From Acidobacteriota bacterium (GTDB lineage Bacteria; Acidobacteriota; Thermoanaerobaculia; Thermoanaerobaculales; Thermoanaerobaculaceae), in the NCBI GenBank assembly GCA_016213675.1, contig JACQZW010000061.1, forward strand, positions 1 through 39,447: DNA of 39,447 nucleotides. Direction: 5' to 3'. The notes under the pieces are model-generated. The model ran no database searches. It saw nothing but the letters and a program-made list of their open reading frames with translations, and was not told the origin of the DNA. The number at the start of each line of letters is the position of its first letter. Position 1 is the stretch's first letter. Of this stretch, positions 24,402 to 32,574 are shown in pieces. The position numbers and the translations under genes were made by a program.

Positions 24402-24953
24402 CTACCGGCCGCCGAGATTCCTGTAGAGCGTGGCGCGGTGGACGCCGAGCTGCCCGGCGACCTGGCGCGCCGAGAGGTTCGGGTTGGCCAGCAGCGTGCG
24501 GGCCATTTCGAGCTGTTCGGGCGTGAGGGCCCGAGGGCGGCCGAGCCTGGCGCCGCGGGTGCGGGCGGCGGCGAGGCCGGCGCGAGTGCGTTGGCGCAGG
24601 ACGTCGCGCTCGAACTCGCTCAGGGCGGCAAAGACGTGGAAGGTGAGCTTGCCGGCCGGCGTGGCGGTGTCGATCGACTCGTGCAGCGAGCGCAGGGCGA
24701 CGCCGCGTTGGCCGATCCGCGTGATGATGTCGATGAGGTCGCGCAGCGAGCGGCCAAGGCGATCGAGCTTCCAGACGACGATGGCGTCTCCGGGCCGGGC
24801 GTAGTCGAGCAGCCGGTCGCGGACGGGCAGCCGGGCCGCGGCGCCGGATGCCGTCTCGTCGAAGATGCGGTCGCAGCCGTTGGCGCGCAGCGCATCCTGT
24901 TGCAGGTCGGGCTTCTGGTCGTCGGTCGAGATCCGGGCGTAGCCGAGCAGCAT
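24402..24953 (-). CDS. Serine recombinase (Tn3-type resolvase)
   Basis: The 183-residue protein starts MLLGYARISTDDQKPDLQQD with the catalytic Ser at residue 9. It contains the resolvase signatures VVWKLDRLGRSLRDLIDII and GKLTFHVFAALSEFERDVL, and a C-terminal Hin-like helix-turn-helix (SARQVAGQLGVHRATLYRN). It would resolve transposition cointegrates at adjacent res DNA. The start has an AGGAGG Shine-Dalgarno a few bases upstream. Length is normal for the family. Confidence 0.9.
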   Translation of the reverse strand: MLLGYARISTDDQKPDLQQDALRANGCDRIFDETASGAAARLPVRDRLLDYARPGDAIVVWKLDRLGRSLRDLIDIITRIGQRGVALRSLHESIDTATPAGKLTFHVFAALSEFERDVLRQRTRAGLAAARTRGARLGRPRALTPEQLEMARTLLANPNLSARQVAGQLGVHRATLYRNLGGR

Positions 24954-24974
24954 GGGATCCTCCTTCCCGTCGGG

Positions 24975-25113
24975 TGTCGCGAAAGGGCGAGGATAGGCTG
25001 GTTGTGCGACGGCGGGTATCGCGACAGGGATCTGCGACAGCGCGCGGGGGTCGGAGGCCGCGATTTCGAGCCGTGCGGGCGGGTGTCGCGGAAACGCTCG
25101 TCTGCGCGACACC
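24975..25113. promoter_or_regulatory. res-like recombination region
   Basis: Three clusters of TGTCGCG half-sites lie between the resolvase start and the TnpC stop: TGTCGCGA with TGTGCGACG (24975-25011), TATCGCGACA with CTGCGACAG (25017-25042), and the perfect GGTGTCGCG/CGCGACACC pair (25082-25113). Three subsites upstream of the recombinase is the usual Tn3-type arrangement. Confidence 0.6.
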
Positions 25114-25122
25114 GGCTCGCGG

Positions 25123-26856
25123 TCAGCGGGGCGGGTCGGCAGCGGAGGTCAGGCGCGCAAGCGCGTCGGTGAAGTTCCAGGGCATCCAGTCGGCGGGGCT
25201 CTGGGCGACGCGGTCGTGGTGGCGCAGGAGCGCGACGAGGTAGTCGAACGGGCCGACGTCACGCAGCTCGCAGGTGTGGATGAGGCTCATGAACATGTCG
25301 CCGACGTGCGCACCGTTGAGCGTCTTATGGAACAACGAGTTTTTGCGGTGCGAGATAGCCTTCTTCAGAACTCTTTCGACGGCGTTGTTGTCGAGCGGAG
25401 CGCCTGGCTGCTGGAGGAACAGCGTCAGCTTGGGCCAGTGCTTGGTCATGTACTTGATGGCTTCGCCCAGGCCGGAGTTCGGCTCGACCTTGTGCTCTGC
25501 GAGCAGCGCCTGCATCCACGCTTTGAGGTCGTCCATGACCTTCTTGCTGTGCTCGATGTGGAAGACGAGCCGCTCGTCGTCGGACATCTTCTGCGCGCGG
25601 GTGACGGCGTCGTTCTGGTAGACTAGGCGAAGCTGGTCCAGGACGTGGCGACACTCGTCGGGGAAGTTGGCCGCCACGTCCACGAAGTTGCGGCGTGCGT
25701 GCACGATGCAGTTGGCGACGATGGTCTTCAGCTCGCCGGCAGTGTTGGCGGCGATGGCGTCGCACATCTGGATGGGCCGAGGCAACTCGGCGGCACGGCC
25801 TGTCAGTACGTCGGCCAGGTTTTCGCCGGCGTGCTGGTGGCCGGTGAAGAAGAGCGCGATCTGGTGCTCGCCGGCGTCGGCGAGGATGCCGGAGGTGAAG
25901 ATGCCGGTGCGCTCACCGGCCGGCTTGTCGCGCTCGTCGTCGTCCGCATCGTCGGCCTCGCAGCGTGCGCCGGCCATCAGCTCGAGCACCTTCATCTTCG
26001 TGTCGTCGTTGTGCACCACCTTCGCTTGCGCCGCCTGCCGGATCAGCTCCTGGAACGCCGGGGCCATCCGCCGCGCGGCGTGCTCGACGATCCCCCACTG
26101 TGTCGGCGGCGGGAGCGGGATGCCGAATCCCCGCTCCAGCCGGGCGATTCGGTTGAAGGGCAACCCGCTCCCGTAGCGCAACAGGCCGATCATCGCCGCG
26201 GCGGTCTCGTCGTACTTGTCGGGGCCCACGCCGTCGGGGGTCTCGGCGGTGAACACCTCGCCGCAGGTGTTGCAGCGCAGGCGCTCGAGCTCGTAGCAGG
26301 AGGCGAGCAGCGGGGCCATCGCGCGGATGCGCAGCAGTACCGCCGGCTGGGCCAGCCGGTACAGCGTGCCTTTCTGGCAGGCGGGGCAGAGGTCGCCGGG
26401 GTGCAGCTTGTCGTGCGGCACCGGGATCTTGTCGGCGCCGACGTACGCCTTGGCGCCGTTGCGGCCATGACCCGGCGGCTTCGGATTGTCCGCGGGCTGG
26501 CCGGCGGGAGCGTCCGGCGCGCCCGCGGCCGGACCGGTCGCCGGGCTGTCTCCCTGCGCCGAGGAGCCGGCACCGCCGGCCTGGCCGGCCGGGCCGGGCG
26601 GCTCGCCGAAGATGTTGCTCATCTTCTCCGTGGTCGCCCCGAACAGCATGCGCCGCAGGCGATCGATCGTCGTACCTTTCGCCTCCAGCTCCTGGGTGAG
26701 GAACGCGAGCGTGTCGACCGCCTCGTGGAGCAGCGCGAGGTCCTGGGCGGCGAGCGGCCCGGCCTGTGCGCGGTCGAGGATCGCCTTGAGCTGATCGAGG
26801 TGGAGCTCGCGCCGCTGCGGCTGCGGCTTCTTGGGCTTGATCCGCGTGCGGCTCAC
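25123..26856 (-). CDS. tnpC: IS66 family transposase TnpC
   Basis: The 577-residue protein has an N-terminal coiled-coil/leucine-rich part (ETVDTLAFLTQELEAKG-like, RLRRMLFGATTEKMS). A Gly/Pro/Ala-rich linker and a zinc-finger-like region (CPACQKGTLY, CNTCGEVF) follow. The DDE domain comes last, with VVHNDDTKMKVLEL for the first Asp, CDAIAANTAGEL and CIVHARRNFVDV in the middle, and LDNNAVERVLKKAISHRKNS as the ERxLK end. GTG 26856 overlaps the druA stop as GTGA and has GAGG five bases upstream. It acts in trans with TnpA and TnpB in IS66 transposition. Confidence 0.9.
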   Translation of the reverse strand: MSRTRIKPKKPQPQRRELHLDQLKAILDRAQAGPLAAQDLALLHEAVDTLAFLTQELEAKGTTIDRLRRMLFGATTEKMSNIFGEPPGPAGQAGGAGSSAQGDSPATGPAAGAPDAPAGQPADNPKPPGHGRNGAKAYVGADKIPVPHDKLHPGDLCPACQKGTLYRLAQPAVLLRIRAMAPLLASCYELERLRCNTCGEVFTAETPDGVGPDKYDETAAAMIGLLRYGSGLPFNRIARLERGFGIPLPPPTQWGIVEHAARRMAPAFQELIRQAAQAKVVHNDDTKMKVLELMAGARCEADDADDDERDKPAGERTGIFTSGILADAGEHQIALFFTGHQHAGENLADVLTGRAAELPRPIQMCDAIAANTAGELKTIVANCIVHARRNFVDVAANFPDECRHVLDQLRLVYQNDAVTRAQKMSDDERLVFHIEHSKKVMDDLKAWMQALLAEHKVEPNSGLGEAIKYMTKHWPKLTLFLQQPGAPLDNNAVERVLKKAISHRKNSLFHKTLNGAHVGDMFMSLIHTCELRDVGPFDYLVALLRHHDRVAQSPADWMPWNFTDALARLTSAADPPR

Positions 26857-27734
26857 GGCATCCTCGACAGCCGCTCGCGGAAGTCCCGCACGAGCGGATA
26901 GCAGAGCACATCCTTGACCGGCCGATTCGGCCCGCGGTGATCGCGATCGGCCTTGCCGCGTCCGGTCGTCCGCCCCACGACCGTCCAGTTGGCGGCGCGG
27001 TAGCAGGTGCCGCGGTAGCGCTCGGCGTGGACGAACGTCTCCAGCAGGTACACCGGGTGGCCGGACACCCGCTCCCACTCCGACGGCAGCATCCGCGCCA
27101 TCCGGCCCAGCAGGTGCGAGGCCAGGTGCGGCACCTGGACCCACGGCAGGATGAGGTAGCGGCTGTTGTAGGCGACGAAGCGGATGTTGGCCCGCCGCGT
27201 TTCGGGCGACCAGCCGATGAACCGGTCGCGCGGCCCCAGGTGCCGCGGCGCCGAACTCCACGCAAGGCACGCCACGGGTCGCCCACCCGCGAAGGCCATG
27301 AACTTGAGGTGCTCGCCGACCGGCTGGACGTAGCCGAGGTAGTGGTGCTCCTGGATGAGCCCGCCGAACAGCGGCTCGTCGGACGTGCGGCGCACCTGCC
27401 GGATCTCAACGGGTCCCAAGGCCGCCAAGCTCGCGGCGATCGGCGTGCGGTCCACGCCCGCCGGCAAGGTCGGAGTCCGCCGGATCCAGGGCTGCAGGCA
27501 GCGCGATCGCGGTGGCGGCAGCTCGATGTGGCCGGCGCGGGCCAGCGCCAGGAGCAGCCCGCGGCAGACGACATCCCGCGGCGCCCCGTTGGGCTGCGTC
27601 CAGCCCCACGCCGAGCAGACCTCCAGCGACAGGCGCCGGCGGCTGGCCTTCGGATGTGCCGCGATCAACGACCGCAGGAAGGACACCTCGTCGCCGGTGA
27701 CCGATCGCCCGCGGTAGGTGAGCAACGCGTCCAT
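26853..27734 (-). CDS. druA: DUF4338 (DruA-like) protein
   Basis: The 293-residue protein matches DUF4338, the family of Druantia protein DruA: SRRRLSLEVCSAWGWTQPNG, GLIQEHHYLGYVQPVGEHLK, VACLAWSSAPRHLGPRDRFI, YNSRYLILPWVQVPHLASHL and YLLETFVHAERYRGTCYRA are all family hallmarks. Here it is not with druB-druE but between tnpB and tnpC of an IS66-type transposon. It is more likely an accessory transposition or target-handling protein than a stand-alone defence gene. Its stop overlaps the tnpC start. Confidence 0.85.
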   Translation of the reverse strand: MDALLTYRGRSVTGDEVSFLRSLIAAHPKASRRRLSLEVCSAWGWTQPNGAPRDVVCRGLLLALARAGHIELPPPRSRCLQPWIRRTPTLPAGVDRTPIAASLAALGPVEIRQVRRTSDEPLFGGLIQEHHYLGYVQPVGEHLKFMAFAGGRPVACLAWSSAPRHLGPRDRFIGWSPETRRANIRFVAYNSRYLILPWVQVPHLASHLLGRMARMLPSEWERVSGHPVYLLETFVHAERYRGTCYRAANWTVVGRTTGRGKADRDHRGPNRPVKDVLCYPLVRDFRERLSRMP

Positions 27735-27778
27735 GGCCTCTGCGTATCAGGGGCGAAAACAGAACGCAAGCTTTTTCT

Positions 27779-28141
27779 TCACGCGGCCGGGGTGCTCACG
27801 CGGCGCCAGTCCGGCGGTGCCGAAGTGGCCGTCGGGTCGCCGCCCCACAGCAGAACCTGCAACTCATGGGCCCGCAGCGTGGCGCCGGCATCCGCCGACG
27901 CCGGCCACCAGCGGAACCGGCCCTGCGAGAGCCGCTTGTGGCACAACCAGAATCCCTGCCCGTCGTACAGGAGCACCTTGATCGCGGTGCGGCGGCGGTT
28001 GCGGAAGACGAAGACCGTACCGCCCATGGGATCCGATCGCAGCACCGCGCGGCACGCCTGGGCCAAGCCGTCGATCCCCCGGCGGAAGTCCGCCGGCTCC
28101 ACGGCGACCAGCACCCTGGTCTGCGGCGTGACCTGGATCAC
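27779..28141 (-). CDS. tnpB: IS66 accessory protein TnpB
   Basis: The 120-residue protein shows the IS66 Orf2 signature: VLVAVEPADFRRGIDGLAQA, MGGTVFVFRNRRRTAIKVLL and YDGQGFWLCHKRLSQGRF. It is required with TnpA for transposition of IS66 elements, though its biochemical role is unresolved. GTG 28141 overlaps the tnpA stop as GTGA. Confidence 0.9.
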   Translation of the reverse strand: MIQVTPQTRVLVAVEPADFRRGIDGLAQACRAVLRSDPMGGTVFVFRNRRRTAIKVLLYDGQGFWLCHKRLSQGRFRWWPASADAGATLRAHELQVLLWGGDPTATSAPPDWRRVSTPAA

Positions 28142-28557
28142 GCGCCGACCCCGCGGAACGCCGCCACCAGCCGCGGTACGTCGAGCGCCGCACCGGCAGC
28201 TACCCGAACGATCATCCGGATGCCGCCGGCGTCCGACAGCTCGACGACCGTCCCCGTCGCCCCGCCCGCCGCCCTCAGGATCTGGGCGCCGCTCAGCTCC
28301 ACGAAGGTCCCGGTGGCTGCACCTGGTCCCGGCGCCCCCGGCGCCGTCTCGGCGATGCGACGCTGAAGCGCCTGGAAGTTGACCCTCAGCGCCCGGGCTA
28401 CCGCCCAGGCCCGACCGGGCCGTGCCAACGCGACCGCCTCTTGCCACAGGTCCGCCGGCATCGCCGTCCGCCGGTCCCGGGTCCGGCGCCACTCGTCGAT
28501 CCGCTTCCGAAGCAGCTTCACCCCGGCCGGCATCGCCGGCCCCGTCGTCCTCGGCAT
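28138..28557 (-). CDS. tnpA: IS66 TnpA-like protein
   Basis: The 139-residue protein has an N-terminal helical DNA-binding part (LLRKRIDEWRRTRDRRT, ADLWQEAVALARPGRAWAVA, ALRVNFQALQRRIAE). The C-terminal part, VELSDAGGIRMIVRVAAGAA, is an IS66 TnpA-like ending. A short duplicated segment (GTFVELSGA and GTVVELSDA) is present. An AGGAGG Shine-Dalgarno precedes the ATG. It starts the transposon operon. Confidence 0.8.
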   Translation of the reverse strand: MPRTTGPAMPAGVKLLRKRIDEWRRTRDRRTAMPADLWQEAVALARPGRAWAVARALRVNFQALQRRIAETAPGAPGPGAATGTFVELSGAQILRAAGGATGTVVELSDAGGIRMIVRVAAGAALDVPRLVAAFRGVGA

Positions 28558-28630
28558 CGCGCCTCCTCCTGCGGCCCCCCGCCGCAGCTCAGGACGCTAC
28601 GCCGGCGGCACCGCCGGGGTCACGCACGCT

Positions 28631-30013
28631 TGCCGACGGGACACGGCGGAGTTGGAGCGGCAGCTGGCCAACCGGAACCACGCGCTGTTCGGCGACAAGT
28701 CCGAGCGCCGTGAGCGACCCGGCGAGGGCGACTCCGCGGACATCACCGGGGGGAGGGACGTCAAGCCCCGCCGCGGCCACGGACCGCGCGCCCAGCAGAC
28801 GGAGCTTCCGGTCGTGGAAGTCGTGCACGAGCTTGACAAGCTGCCGGAAGAAGAACGGGTCTGCGAGCTGTGCGGCGGGGTTGTGGAGGAGTGGCCCGGC
28901 CAGTTCGAGGAGTCCGACGAGGTCGACGTCGTCGAGCGGCACTTCGTGCTCAAGCACCACAAGCGGAAGAAGGGGAAGTGCGAGTGCGGCTGCACGATCC
29001 GCACCGCGCCGCCGCCGGCCAAGGCGGTGGCCGGCGGTCGCTACTCGCTGGACTTCGCGGTGGACGTCGCCGTGCAGAAGTACCTCGACCACCTGCCGCT
29101 GGAACGGCAGGTACGGATCATGACGCGCGAAGGGCTGGTCGTGGACAGCCAGACGCTGTGGGACCAGCTTTGGGGGCTGGCCGTCCTGCTCAAGGACGTG
29201 CCCGAGCGACTTCGCCAGCATCTGCTGTCGGACGGCATGGTGTTGGTCGACGAGACGCCGTGGCGGCTGATCCCCGGTCGCGGCCAGAAGGGCGCGGGAA
29301 CGAAGCGCTGCTGGGTCTGGTCGATCGCCACGCCCGCCGGCGTGTTCTACCGCATCCAGGAGCACCGTTCCGCGGAGGCCGCCGCGACGCTCCTCGGGGA
29401 CTACGCCGGAGTCGTGATGTGCGACGCGATGTCCGCGTACCTGTCGCTCGCCAAGCAGCGGCCCAGCCTGACGATCGCGAATTGCTGGGCTCACGCGAGG
29501 CGACGCGTGTGGGAGGTCCGCGAATCCTTCCCGATCGAGACCAAGCAGGCGCTCGACCTCATCGGCGAGTTGTACGCGGTCGAGCGGCTCTGCCCGGCCG
29601 GCCGGGCCGGCGACGCGCTGCGGCTCCAACTCCGGCAGGAGCGCTCGCGACCGATCGTCGAGAAGCTCCGGACGTCGGCGATGACGACGCCGGCGCTGCC
29701 CGAGAGCGGCCTGGGCAAGGCGATCAGCTACATGACCGGCATCTGGAGCGGGCTGACGCGCTTCCTCGATGATCCCCGCATTCCCCTCGACAACAATCGG
29801 GTCGAGTCCGCTCTGCGCGATCCGGTCATGGGCCGCCACAACTTCCACGGCTCGCGATCCAAGCGCGGCCTCGAAGTCGCGGGTCTGTTCTACACGCTGC
29901 TCCACAGCGCGAAGGTCGTCGGCCTCGAGCCGAGGGAGTACCTCCGGCGTGCCGCGCAAGCGGCCGCGGCCGACCAGCCGGTGCCGCTCCCCCACGAACT
30001 CCTCGCCACCTGA
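28631..30013 (+). pseudogene. tnpC: 5'-truncated IS66 TnpC of a second element
   Basis: From about TAELERQLANRNHALFGDKS the frame encodes a TnpC of a different IS66 subgroup. It has a zinc-finger-like CELCGG...CECGC and a DDE domain with LSDGMVLVDETPWRLIPG, VVMCDAMSAYLSLAKQ, CWAHARRRVWEVRESF and LDNNRVESALRDPVMGR. It ends LPHELLAT. The first residues and any tnpA/tnpB are gone, cut off where the neighbouring transposon's right inverted repeat begins (28625-28646). The two transposons thus abut head to head. Confidence 0.8.
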
Positions 30014-30381
30014 CCCTTCTCGCCAACTCCCCCCACCAACGTCGCCGCGGTGATCGCGCGCCGCGGCCTCGTCACGTCGCGCGACGTGTCGCGGCCGGCA
30101 GGAGCCTCCTGACGGCGGTGCACCCCCTCGTCGCGCGACATCAGGTCGTCGGACTCCTCGCCGGGAGCGCGTAGGGCGCCATGTCGCGCGACATGGGCCG
30201 GAGAATGCGGCCGGCCGCTGCCCGACCGCGCCTCAGCGCGCTCCGGACGCGACCCGCCGGGGCGGCAGTCAGCGACGCGGACGGGCTCGACCGACGCGGC
30301 GCGTCTGTGGGCGGGGGCGGCGCCGGTGGTGCGGGCCGAGGGGCGCGGCCGGGGGGGGGGGCGGGCTACGGCGAGGACTTA
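30014..30381. other. Palindrome-rich region with a G-run
   Basis: No gene is recognised. It holds TCGCGCGACGTGTCGCG (30077), GTCGCGCGACAT (30130) and the perfect palindrome CATGTCGCGCGACATG (30180-30195), similar to the res half-sites at 25 kb. A run of about eleven G ends at 30361, just before the truncated MITE copy. Confidence 0.5.
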
Positions 30382-30639
30382 CAGAAGAGTCGATCCCGAA
30401 GGCGGAGACGCGGGCGCGGAATCGACCGCTGGTGGATCGCGAACTGCTGGCGCAGGCTCATCATCTCGACCTCGACGGCGAGGTGGGACCGAAACCGAGA
30501 CGTGAGGAGGTGGCCCATGGCGGCGGACCGTAGGTGGGCGGGACGGCCGAAGCAACCCGACCGTGGGCGCGTCGAGGCAGGCCCGGACGGGGCCAGAAGT
30601 GCCATGGTTGCGGGGTGCACGGGGATTCCGGGAGGGACA
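30382..30639 (-). mobile_element. MITE-like element, copy 3 (left end missing)
   Basis: It matches copies 1 and 2 from CAGAAGAGTCGATCCCGAAG to the right end GGGATTCCGGGAGGGACA, including the transposase N-terminus frame on the minus strand. The left ~135 bp and left inverted repeat are missing, replaced by the G-rich stretch. It lies directly upstream of the abiE promoter. Confidence 0.75.
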
Positions 30640-30680
30640 GGCCGCGCACAGCAGCCGCGGCGACCGATCGCCGGATCCGC

Positions 30681-30709
30681 TTGCCGAAGCGAACGGGATC
30701 CGTTACGTT
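30681..30709 (+). promoter_or_regulatory. Probable promoter of the abiE operon
   Basis: TTGCCG and TACGTT are 17 bp apart, 30 bp before the GTG start of the AbiEi gene. A short direct repeat (GTTACGTTACGT) covers the -10 region and could be part of the AbiEi operator, since AbiEi antitoxins are known to repress their own promoters. Confidence 0.45.
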
Positions 30710-30738
30710 ACGTCAGTGCTTCCGGATGGAGGTCCGAC

Positions 30739-31521
30739 GTGGACTTGGGCGCCTACATCGACGACATCGCCTCCAACGGGCGACTGCACTTCACGATGGA
30801 GGAGATGGCCCGGGCCCTGGGCGTCTCGCAGGTTGCCGCTCGTGCCGCCGTTCGCCGGCTGCGGCAGAAGGGACGTCTCGCCACGCCGTACCGCGGCTTC
30901 GGCGTGATCGTGCCCCCCGAGTACCGGCGGCTCGGTTGCCTTCCTGCCGAGCAGTTCGTGCCGCAACTCATGGCCCACCTCGGCCTGGACTACTACGTGG
31001 GCCTGCTCAGCGCGGCCGAGATCCACGGGGCGGCGCACCAGCGCCCACAGCGCTTCCAGGTCGTGCTCGCCGCGAATCACCGTGCGATCCGGTGCGGCAA
31101 GGTGGCGGTCGATTTCGTGGCGCGCCGCAACGTCGCCCGGGTTTCCACGATCGATCGCAACACCCCGCGGGGTACCGTGCGCGTAGCGACCCCGGCGGCC
31201 ACGGCCTTCGACCTCGTCGGCTACTTCCCTCGTTGCGGCGGACTCCACCACGTCGCCACCGTGCTTGCGGAACTGGCCGAGTCCATCACGGGCGGCGATC
31301 TGGTCGCGGCCGCACCGCTGTCTCCCCTGCCGTGGGCGCAGCGCCTGGGGCATCTGCTCGAGACCGTCGAAGCGAACGCCGTCGCCGAGCCGCTTGCCGG
31401 CTGGGTTGCCCGCCGCGCGCGCGAGTACGTGCCGCTCGATCCGCGGCGCAGCCTGTCCTCGGCCGAGCGCTCGACCCGTTGGAAGCTGCTGGTCAACCTG
31501 CGCGTGGAGCCGGATCGATGA
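30739..31521 (+). CDS. abiEi: AbiEi-type antitoxin and transcriptional regulator
   Basis: The 260-residue protein has an N-terminal winged helix (RLHFTMEEMARALGVSQVAA, then RRLRQKGRLATPYRGFGVIV) and the AbiEi C-terminal domain (YYVGLLSAAEIHGAAHQRPQ, RVATPAATAFDLVGYFPRCG). In type IV toxin-antitoxin systems AbiEi represses the operon and counters the AbiEii nucleotidyltransferase. GTG 30739 was chosen for the GGAGG six bases upstream and because residues before it belong to the MITE. The stop overlaps the toxin start as ATGA, the usual arrangement. Confidence 0.85.
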   Translation: MDLGAYIDDIASNGRLHFTMEEMARALGVSQVAARAAVRRLRQKGRLATPYRGFGVIVPPEYRRLGCLPAEQFVPQLMAHLGLDYYVGLLSAAEIHGAAHQRPQRFQVVLAANHRAIRCGKVAVDFVARRNVARVSTIDRNTPRGTVRVATPAATAFDLVGYFPRCGGLHHVATVLAELAESITGGDLVAAAPLSPLPWAQRLGHLLETVEANAVAEPLAGWVARRAREYVPLDPRRSLSSAERSTRWKLLVNLRVEPDR

Positions 31522-32432
31522 TCCCGCGGGACTTCATCACCGAGTGGCGCGCCCGCGCGCCGTGGATCCAGGACGCCCAGGTCGAGCAGGACCTGATCAT
31601 CTCTCGGGCCGTCGTGGAGATGTTCCGTCGCGACGACGTGCGCGAGACCTTCGGCTTCCGCGGCGGAACGGCGCTGTACAAGCTGCACGTCGCGCCGCCG
31701 GCGCGGTACTCGGAGGACATCGATCTGGTCCAGGTCGCGCCGGGACCGATCGGCGGAGCGCTGGACGCCATCCGTGCCGGCCTCGATCCGTGGCTGGGGG
31801 TCCCGAAGCGCGACAGGGCCGAGGGCGGCGTCAAGCTCATCTACCGGTTCTCCAGCGAGGGCCCGGGGTCCCTCCCGCTGCGTCTGAAGGTCGAGGTCAA
31901 CACGCGCGAGCACTTCTCCGTGCTCGGGTTCGAAGATCGTCCCTTCGAGGTGCGCTCGCGGTGGTTCGCGGGGTCGGCGATCGTCCGGGCGTACGCGCTC
32001 GACGAGCTGCTCGGCACGAAGCTCCGCGCGCTCTACCAGCGCCGCAAGGGTCGCGACCTGTTCGACCTCTGGTTTGTCGGCCGTGCCGGAGCGGTGGATC
32101 CGGCGCGGGTGGTCAACTGCTTCGGGCGGTACATGGAGCACGAAGGCCATGCAGTCTCGCGGGGCGAGTTCGAGGCCAACCTGCATGAGAAGCTCGCGGA
32201 GCCGTCCTTCGTCGCCGACGTCGTCCCGCTGGTCGCCGCAGGCGTCGAGTGGGATCCCGATGCCGCGGCCGCGTACGTCCGGCGGGAGTTCATCAGCCGA
32301 CTCGCAGGAGAGCCATGGAAGGGTCCCGAACCGTCACCCGCCAACGCCCCCGCCGATGGAGCGCAGGCAAAGAAGAAGGGACGACAGAATCGGCCGCCCC
32401 GCCCCCGGCCGAAGCCGAGGACGGGGCGGTAG
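31518..32432 (+). CDS. abiEii: AbiEii-type nucleotidyltransferase toxin
   Basis: The 304-residue protein shows the AbiEii fold: FGFRGGTALYKLHVAPPARY followed by SEDIDLV, giving the GG...DxD nucleotidyltransferase centre. LKVEVNTREHF, then ALDELLGTKLRALYQRRKGR and DLFDLW complete the family pattern. AbiEii-like toxins modify tRNA acceptor ends or otherwise block translation. The last ~30 residues are an unusual basic tail (KKKGRQNRPPRPRPKPRTGR), matching the end of the unrelated unit 2 protein. This tail comes from the unit-end DNA rather than from the AbiEii family. Confidence 0.9.
   Translation: MIPRDFITEWRARAPWIQDAQVEQDLIISRAVVEMFRRDDVRETFGFRGGTALYKLHVAPPARYSEDIDLVQVAPGPIGGALDAIRAGLDPWLGVPKRDRAEGGVKLIYRFSSEGPGSLPLRLKVEVNTREHFSVLGFEDRPFEVRSRWFAGSAIVRAYALDELLGTKLRALYQRRKGRDLFDLWFVGRAGAVDPARVVNCFGRYMEHEGHAVSRGEFEANLHEKLAEPSFVADVVPLVAAGVEWDPDAAAAYVRREFISRLAGEPWKGPEPSPANAPADGAQAKKKGRQNRPPRPRPKPRTGR
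32399..32429 (+). terminator. Hairpin overlapping the end of abiEii
   Basis: It has the same sequence as 9732-9762: CCGCCCC and GGGGCGG arms around an inner GGC-CGAA-GCC hairpin, touching the TAG. Its recurrence at another unit end shows that it is part of the unit-end module. Confidence 0.4.
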
Positions 32433-32458
32433 CTGCTCGGCCGTGGAGGCCGAGAGTC

Positions 32459-32524
32459 GATAGCCAACGGATAGCCAACTTTTCGTGACGCTGGGTGACG
32501 CTGCGTGACGCTGTGTGACGCAAA
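32459..32524. repeat. Two-plus-four iteron block of site 4
   Basis: GATAGCCAACG and GATAGCCAACT are followed by GTGACGCTGG, GTGACGCTGC, GTGACGCTGT and GTGACGCAAA (32485-32524). Only one base in the four 10-mers separates it from the block at 9849-9888. Confidence 0.9.
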
Positions 32525-32574
32525 GTCCGCGGGACTCCTCGAATTCGCCAATGGTTCCAATGGGGCCTGTTGCC

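Larger units (their letters stand above)
24340..28646 (-). mobile_element. IS66-type transposon with DruA and resolvase genes
   Basis: Imperfect terminal inverted repeats CCGTGTCCCTTCGGCAAGCG (24340) and the complement at 28625-28646 match at 21 of 22 positions and enclose five minus-strand genes. These are TnpA-like, TnpB, DruA (DUF4338), TnpC and a serine resolvase with res-like DNA. The inner part of the ends (GCAAGCGTG...GACCC) resembles IS66-family termini. No 8-bp target duplication was found. The right end abuts another IS66 TnpC gene that has lost its 5' end. Confidence 0.75.

Noticed and set aside
30340..30380. A DUF1016 fragment next to MITE copy 3 (AGYGEDL)
   Set aside because: The similarity to the DUF1016 segment AGYGEEL is only about seven residues and lies beside a G-run; chance cannot be excluded.
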